DNA of 25,572 bases from a virus: positions 1-25,572 of IMG/VR virus record IMGVR_UViG_3300020439_000072, one strand, 5' to 3'. Made by a program: the position numbers and the translations under genes. A model generated the notes under the pieces. The model was given only the letters and a program-made list of their open reading frames with translations. It was not told the DNA's origin and did not search any database. Shown in pieces: positions 21,887 through 25,572 of the stretch (position 1 is its first letter; each line of letters starts with the position of its first letter).

Positions 21887-22081
21887 ATGCTTGCATTTCT
21901 TCTTCCATTAGCACAAAAAATTATTGTAGACGCAGTTGCTAAGATCCCCGACAACGAGGAACTGGGCGAAAAACTGATTGAAATTTGCCTGATCATCCTG
22001 GGCAAAGCGGTCAAACTGACCAAAACAGACATGGATGATAAGTTACTTGCGAAGGTAACAGAGGCGATGAAAGCTCGCTGA
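21887..22081 (+). CDS. Small amphipathic protein, 64 aa, with host-like codon use
   Basis: The product starts MLAFLLPLAQKIIVDAVAKI. It has a hydrophobic N-terminal helix, a NEELGEKLIEICLIILGKAVKL helix and a final charged helix (MDDKLLAKVTEAMKAR). All three are amphipathic, so membrane or virion-surface association is possible, but no classical two-pass holin pattern is present. Codons in 21950-22030 are GC-rich (CTG, GGC, ATC, GCG, ACC), unlike the CTT/GTT-rich neighbours, which suggests high expression or recent arrival. It has a good ribosome binding site and is followed by a terminator. I do not recognise it. Confidence 0.75.
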   Translation: MLAFLLPLAQKIIVDAVAKIPDNEELGEKLIEICLIILGKAVKLTKTDMDDKLLAKVTEAMKAR

Positions 22082-22087
22082 TAATTG

Positions 22088-22132
22088 ATCCCAGGGGAGC
22101 ATTGCTCCCCTCTCTTGTACGGGATGGTTTTT
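22088..22132 (+). terminator. Probable rho-independent terminator
   Basis: AGGGGAGC (22093-22100) and GCTCCCCT (22104-22111) form a perfect 8-bp stem with an ATT loop, followed by the pyrimidine-rich CTCTTG. An outer arm ATCCC (22088-22092) can also pair with GGGAT (22121-22125), after which a run of five T follows at 22128-22132. It closes the transcript of the preceding late genes. Confidence 0.75.
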
Positions 22133-22139
22133 ATAAATA
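22132..22139 (+). promoter_or_regulatory. T4-type late promoter box (TATAAATA)
   Basis: A perfect late -10 element directly after the terminator and 34 bases before ATG 22174. The order terminator, late promoter, structural gene supports real use. Confidence 0.8.
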
Positions 22140-22173
22140 AAAAAAGGTAACTGAATTTTACGGACAGTAAGAC

Positions 22174-22704
22174 ATGGCACTCTGGGGAAATAGTGATAAC
22201 GTAACCTCTGCAGGAACAGTCACCCTGAACTACGCAACTGGTATCTGTACTGGATCCAACACTGCATTTGGCGATGCAGGTAGTGCTCAGGAAGGTGATG
22301 TGATCAGATTCGGTGATCGCAGTGGTACTTATTTTGGTGATGCTGTAATTGTTAGCATCGCAAGCACAACTCAATTAACTATTGGTTCTACCGCAGGTCT
22401 TAGTGGTGCTGCAATTGGCGCTACTTCGTTCACTGTATCGCAGTGCCCTGTCAGCTCTATCGGTGATGTCACCTTCAGCGAAGGTGCTTCTGGAACAGAG
22501 GACAAGGTTGTATACGGTGTTGCTGCTGAAGGCGTAGATGCTACAACTACAACTAAGTATGCTGTAGATCATGGTGGTTGGGTTGGTGTTACAACCTATG
22601 TTGACCAGCATGGAGAATTAAGAGTCAAGAAGGAAGTTCTTGTTGCGATGTCTGGCATCACAACTGGTAACGCTCCTGTATATGACGCTGATCCACTGGG
22701 TTGA
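22174..22704 (+). CDS. Cyanophage virion structural protein (MALWG type)
   Basis: 176 aa, with the familiar cyanophage start MALWGNSDNVTSAGTVTLNY, then FGDAGSAQEGDVIRFGDRSG, TYFGDAVIVSIASTTQLTIG and STAGLSGAAIG, and a final part with YAVDHGGWVGVTTYVDQHGE and VKKEVLVAMSGI. The sequence is rich in G, A, S, T and V with short beta strands, as in phage head or tail decoration proteins, and it has almost no lysine until the end. It is expressed from its own perfect late promoter. Which particle it belongs to (head surface, tail or fibre) cannot be told from the sequence. Confidence 0.85.
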   Translation: MALWGNSDNVTSAGTVTLNYATGICTGSNTAFGDAGSAQEGDVIRFGDRSGTYFGDAVIVSIASTTQLTIGSTAGLSGAAIGATSFTVSQCPVSSIGDVTFSEGASGTEDKVVYGVAAEGVDATTTTKYAVDHGGWVGVTTYVDQHGELRVKKEVLVAMSGITTGNAPVYDADPLG

Positions 22705-22719
22705 TATATGATATAGATT

Positions 22720-23109
22720 ATGCAATTTAATGAGTTGAATGAAGATAACTTCCTTCTCTTTGCAATAAAAAATTATGAGAATCCTCAAGCGGTAACAAAA
22801 GAGGACTTTGATAAAGACTTAAATCACTTTAAGTATATAAAGAGACTGCTGAAGAGGTATCGCAATACGGGTCAACTAAAGACCCATTTGCTTATAAACC
22901 ATTTTATAGTTCTGTATAATATATTTGGAGAAGCAGCAACGCCAATGCTCTTCTACAAAATAGAGAGAGATCTGTGGGATGTTATGAAGACCTTTATCAT
23001 CTTTTTGAATCGTCTTCCAGAGTACCCTAAAACATATATTCATGACATCCCAGTTGATATTCACTGTCTGTCCGAGTTAAGAAAGGTATACAAGAATGAA
23101 TCCTCTTGA
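22720..23109 (+). CDS. Conserved cyanophage-type protein of unknown function, 129 aa
   Basis: A helical protein with LNEDNFLLFAIKNYENP, DKDLNHFKYIKRLLKRYRNT, LLINHFIVLYNIFG and EAATPMLFYKIERDLW. I recall this pattern from a family of unknown function widespread in marine T4-like phages, where it sits near the same neighbours; a family name would need a search. No signal peptide or catalytic motif is seen. It overlaps the next gene by 14 bases. Confidence 0.85.
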   Translation: MQFNELNEDNFLLFAIKNYENPQAVTKEDFDKDLNHFKYIKRLLKRYRNTGQLKTHLLINHFIVLYNIFGEAATPMLFYKIERDLWDVMKTFIIFLNRLPEYPKTYIHDIPVDIHCLSELRKVYKNESS

Positions 23110-23281
23110 TAAGATTATTAATATTGTGAGGACTCTTAAAGAAGAGGGTGGACCTACCATGGCAATGGGTAATGGTCAGATCGCGGGATCTTCTCAAGCA
23201 GGTGATGATCCTCCTGTAAGAAAAAAGAACAAGAAAAGATATATCTTCCAGAGAAATACTCGTAAGAATTGGAAGAAGTAA
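23096..23281 (+). CDS. Small basic protein, 61 aa, late module
   Basis: The product has an N-terminal helix (MNPLDKIINIVRTLKEEGG), a flexible centre (MAMGNGQIAGSSQAGDDPPV) and a strongly basic tail (RKKNKKRYIFQRNTRKNWKK). I recall similar short proteins between the same two neighbours in cyanophages. The tail would suit contact with DNA or a negatively charged partner. It starts inside the previous gene and ends one base before the next ATG. Function unknown. Confidence 0.8.
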   Translation: MNPLDKIINIVRTLKEEGGPTMAMGNGQIAGSSQAGDDPPVRKKNKKRYIFQRNTRKNWKK

Positions 23282-23282
23282 A

Positions 23283-23690
23283 ATGGCGTTCGGTCTTGGT
23301 AAGTTAGCAGTCCTTGAATCGAAGTTAGATATCTATGAAGACTTGTCCAAGGAGATGTTGGATAAGTTAGAACGTGCTGTTGGTACGATATCAGAGAATA
23401 GTAATAAGATTGCTGTAATCTTAGAGCGTCATGAGAATAGACTAGACGAAAGTGAGAGGGCAGATCAATTGATTCTCAAGATGATTGAGGAGATGAAGGA
23501 GACTCATTCTAAGGACAATTCTGTTGTCCACGAAAGAATCTCTGCATTACAGAAGAAGGTAGATCAAAATGCTAAGTTTGTTGTGGGAGCAGCAGCGGTT
23601 ATCGCAACGTTTGTGACAATTCTGCAAGTGATTCCACCAGTGATAGAAGTATTAACACCAGCACCAACTCAAGTTAGCATTCAAAAATAA
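23283..23690 (+). CDS. Coiled-coil protein with C-terminal membrane segment, 135 aa
   Basis: Residues 8-95 are a long heptad-rich helix (LESKLDIYEDLSKEMLDKLE and onward). One hydrophobic segment, KFVVGAAAVIATFVTILQVIPPVI, lies near 98-121, and a short proline/threonine tail follows. A tail-anchored coiled coil of this kind is common among marine phages and could be a lysis accessory or a membrane tether; neither is shown. It is translated right after the basic 61-aa protein. Confidence 0.85.
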   Translation: MAFGLGKLAVLESKLDIYEDLSKEMLDKLERAVGTISENSNKIAVILERHENRLDESERADQLILKMIEEMKETHSKDNSVVHERISALQKKVDQNAKFVVGAAAVIATFVTILQVIPPVIEVLTPAPTQVSIQK

Positions 23691-23693
23691 ATA
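23686..23693 (+). promoter_or_regulatory. Possible late promoter box (AATAAATA)
   Basis: Matches NATAAATA and overlaps the stop of the preceding gene. It would serve the small frame at 23715. The AT-rich context makes chance likely enough to keep this tentative. Confidence 0.3.
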
Positions 23694-23695
23694 AT

Positions 23696-23717
23696 CATGG
23701 TTTAACAACAAACCATG
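23696..23717 (+). promoter_or_regulatory. Perfect 8-bp hairpin enclosing a start codon
   Basis: CATGGTTT (23696-23703) pairs with AAACCATG (23710-23717) around the loop AACAAC. The ATG of the 41-aa frame at 23715 lies in the 3' arm, so the fold would hide it. No T-run follows, so it is not a typical terminator. Confidence 0.5.
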
Positions 23718-23840
23718 GAGAGACATAAAGATTCGCTGTATTACTTTCAAAAACTATCTAACTCTGTCTACATGTGGACCAGCATGATGACTGTCTGTTT
23801 GTGGGACCTGGAGGTTGACAGCAGGTTTTGGGAGTGTTAA
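23715..23840 (+). CDS. Possible 41-aa protein, aromatic-rich
   Basis: An open frame in the 174-base gap between the membrane coiled-coil gene and primase. It starts MERHKDSLYYFQKLSNSVYM and ends DLEVDSRFWEC, with three tryptophans and many aromatic residues, which is unusual for random sequence. The start codon lies in a hairpin and no clear ribosome binding site is seen. A 6-bp inverted repeat (TTGGGA 23828-23833, TCCCAA 23843-23848) sits at its end. It may be real or chance. Confidence 0.4.
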   Translation: MERHKDSLYYFQKLSNSVYMWTSMMTVCLWDLEVDSRFWEC

Positions 23841-23864
23841 GATCCCAACATAGACATTTACAAT

Positions 23865-24839
23865 ATGGATTTCGTTGACGTTAGGTTCATCAACCTAATA
23901 TCCAGTCGCCTGCCAAAATTCAAGAGGGTCAAACCTGATCTCTACAACTTCAGGTGCCCTATCTGCGGAGATTCTGAGAAGACTAAAAATAAGGCACGAG
24001 GATATCTTTATAGAATAAAGACGAATACGAATTACAAATGCCATAACTGTGGCATCAGTTTGTCATTCAATAATTTTTTGAAGCAAGTAGATCCTGCTCT
24101 TCACAAAGAGTATACTCTTGAGAAGTTTAAAGAGGGTCATACAGGTAAGAACTTTGTTGCCAAAGAACCTAAGTTTGAGTTTGAGAAACCAAAGTTTAAG
24201 AAGACCCTGAAGATTGGTTTACCAAAAGCATCTTCAAATCAGGATGCCAAGAAATATCTTGAAGATAGAAAACTTGATCCTGATAAATTTTATTATACGG
24301 ACAAGTTCAAAGAGTGGACCAACTCTAAAGTTCATACCTTTGATGATCTTACTTATGATGAACCAAGGATTATTATTCCTTTGATTTATGAAGACAAGTT
24401 TGTTGGATATCAAGGGAGATCTCTAGGTCCGAGCAAGGTTAAATACATTACCGTGATGCTGGATGATGACGCACCAAAAATCTATGGACTGGATAAAGTC
24501 GGAAGAGATGCTCCAGTCTTCGTTACAGAAGGACCTTTCGACAGCACGTTCATTCGCAATTCGATTGCTATGTGCGGAGCTGATGCTGACGTTGATCGTT
24601 GGGGGATTAGCAATCCTGTCTATATCTACGATAACGAACCGCGCAACAGAGAGATTGTCAACAGAATCAGTAAAACCATCGACAGAGGTTATCAAGTAGT
24701 TATTTGGCCAGATCACATTAATGTGAAGGACATAAATGATATGGTTATGTCTGGACTTGACGTGCAAAATCTGGTAGAATCTAATATCTATAGCGGACTA
24801 CAAGCAAAGCTAAAGTTTACAAACTGGAAAAAAATATGA
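23865..24839 (+). CDS. 61: DNA primase gp61
   Basis: Makes the RNA primers for lagging-strand synthesis as part of the gp41-gp61 primosome. A zinc-binding site of four cysteines lies at C31, C34 (RCPICGDSE) and C59, C62 (KCHNCGIS), matching the T4 spacing. The Toprim-like catalytic part follows, with FVGYQGRSLG, VTEGPFDSTFIRNSIAMCGA, YIYDNEPRN and VVIWPDHINVKDINDMVMSG. The 324-aa length is close to T4 gp61 (342). The stop overlaps the nrdA start (ATGA). Confidence 0.95.
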   Translation: MDFVDVRFINLISSRLPKFKRVKPDLYNFRCPICGDSEKTKNKARGYLYRIKTNTNYKCHNCGISLSFNNFLKQVDPALHKEYTLEKFKEGHTGKNFVAKEPKFEFEKPKFKKTLKIGLPKASSNQDAKKYLEDRKLDPDKFYYTDKFKEWTNSKVHTFDDLTYDEPRIIIPLIYEDKFVGYQGRSLGPSKVKYITVMLDDDAPKIYGLDKVGRDAPVFVTEGPFDSTFIRNSIAMCGADADVDRWGISNPVYIYDNEPRNREIVNRISKTIDRGYQVVIWPDHINVKDINDMVMSGLDVQNLVESNIYSGLQAKLKFTNWKKI

Positions 24840-25572
24840 GCAACGGTATTAAGGTAGTTAAGCGTTCAGGGCAAATTGAACCCATTGACCTAGAGAAGAT
24901 GCACAAGATGGTTGACGCCGCTTGTGAGGGTCTTGCAGGGGTCTCTGCGAGTCAGGTTGAGATCCAGTCTGGTATCCAGTTTTATGATGGCATTACAACG
25001 GGTGAGATTCAAGAGATCTTGATTCGCTCTGCGAGTGATCTTATTGATTTGGATCATCCAAATTATCAGTTTGTAGCAGCACGTCTTCTGCTCTTCTCTG
25101 TACGCAAATCTGTGTATGGCAAGATGCGCGATCTCCCAGATCTTCTTTCCCACATCAAAGAGTGTGTCAATCGCGGTATCTACGATGCAGAAGTCCTAGA
25201 TAAGTATAGTGAGGATGAGATTGAAAAAGTTAATTCATATATTGATCATCATCGTGACTTCCTGTTCACTTATGCAGGTCTACGTCAGGTCGTTGACAAG
25301 TACCTCGTGCAAGATCGCAGCACTGGAAAGGTTTACGAGTCACCACAATTTATGTATGTGATGATCGCCCTGACGATCTTTCAGGATTATCCCAAAGAGA
25401 CGAGACTCAACTATGTCCGAAGATACTACGACGCAATCAGCAAGCACAAAATCAACATTCCCACACCTATCATGGCAGGAGTGCGAACTCCACTTCGACA
25501 ATTTGCTAGCTGTGTTCTTGTTGATGTTGATGACACCCTCGATTCTATCTTTAGCTCTGATATGGCTATTGG
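24836..25572 (+). CDS. nrdA: Ribonucleotide reductase large subunit NrdA (5' part, runs off the window)
   Basis: Class I enzymes reduce ribonucleoside diphosphates to deoxy forms for phage DNA synthesis. The visible 245 residues show the start MSNGIKVVKRSGQIEPIDLE, an ATP-cone-like N-terminal region, LIDLDHPNYQFVAARLLLF, then YAGLRQVVDKYLVQD, SPQFMYVMIALTIF and the substrate-binding start PTPIMAGVRTPLRQFASCVL, in which the cysteine is the first of the redox-active pair. No stop or frameshift is seen. It follows gp61 directly, as in other cyanophages, and nrdB is expected downstream of the window. Confidence 0.95.
   Translation, partial: MSNGIKVVKRSGQIEPIDLEKMHKMVDAACEGLAGVSASQVEIQSGIQFYDGITTGEIQEILIRSASDLIDLDHPNYQFVAARLLLFSVRKSVYGKMRDLPDLLSHIKECVNRGIYDAEVLDKYSEDEIEKVNSYIDHHRDFLFTYAGLRQVVDKYLVQDRSTGKVYESPQFMYVMIALTIFQDYPKETRLNYVRRYYDAISKHKINIPTPIMAGVRTPLRQFASCVLVDVDDTLDSIFSSDMAI

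Noticed and set aside
21835-22374. Minus-strand frame of 179 codons across the terminator and late promoter
   Set aside because: It would run through a perfect + strand terminator, a late promoter and two well-supported + strand genes; its product is serine/isoleucine-rich with no motif.
1-25572. CRISPR arrays, tRNA genes, insertion sequences, photosynthesis genes (psbA/psbD)
   Set aside because: Looked for by eye; no regular repeat-spacer pattern, no evident tRNA cloverleaf, no transposase motif and no photosystem protein was seen. A tRNAscan run would settle the tRNA question.

Overview
The window reads as part of the genome of a T4-like cyanophage (a marine Synechococcus or Prochlorococcus myovirus). 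Every supported gene lies on the + strand, and most neighbours overlap by a few bases (ATGA, TAATG). The T4 replication genes occur in cyanophage order together with typical cyanophage extras: hsp20, mazG, the MALWG-type virion protein and nrdA. The exact host cannot be read from the sequence.

Layout. (1) 1-2635: the end of an upstream gene (probably clamp-loader gp44), then a putative PD-(D/E)XK nuclease coupled to a Dam-type adenine methyltransferase, a small protein, clamp-loader gp62, RegA and a small protein. (2) 2636-3296: hsp20, a strong terminator and a late-promoter motif. (3) 3297-8951: two small, apparently paralogous proteins, DNA polymerase gp43, a 56-aa protein, recombinase UvsX and helicase gp41. 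(4) 8954-17847: a gapless accessory island of about 9 kb. It holds a 2OG-Fe(II) oxygenase, a sulfotransferase, a short DegT-type aminotransferase-like protein, five tandem GT25-like glycosyltransferases, an amidinotransferase, a UDP-glucose/GDP-mannose dehydrogenase-type protein and a second oxygenase. (5) 17896-19608: MazG, small proteins, a third oxygenase and a ribbon-helix-helix-like protein. (6) 19609-23840: a late or virion module with TATAAATA-type late promoters, a protein with a possible capsid-targeting peptide, a large charged protein, a MALWG-type structural protein and conserved small proteins. (7) 23865-25572: primase gp61 and the start of nrdA.

How it fits together. Regions 1, 3 and 7 supply replisome parts (clamp loader, polymerase, helicase, primase), recombination and nucleotide supply, with RegA as translational repressor. 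The island looks like a self-contained set for making and attaching unusual sugars (oxidised, possibly aminated, amidinated or sulfated) to an unknown acceptor: a hydroxylated protein, a host surface glycan, or less likely DNA.

The two most striking observations are these. First, the large late protein at 20261 appears to continue into the next reading frame by -1 programmed frameshifting: a dnaX-type slippery heptamer A AAA AAG, a 6-nt spacer holding the stop codon, and a two-part stem-loop. Second, of the five GT25-like genes in a row, only the third and fifth keep both the NLDxRxDR and EDD motifs. All calls were made by eye without database searches.
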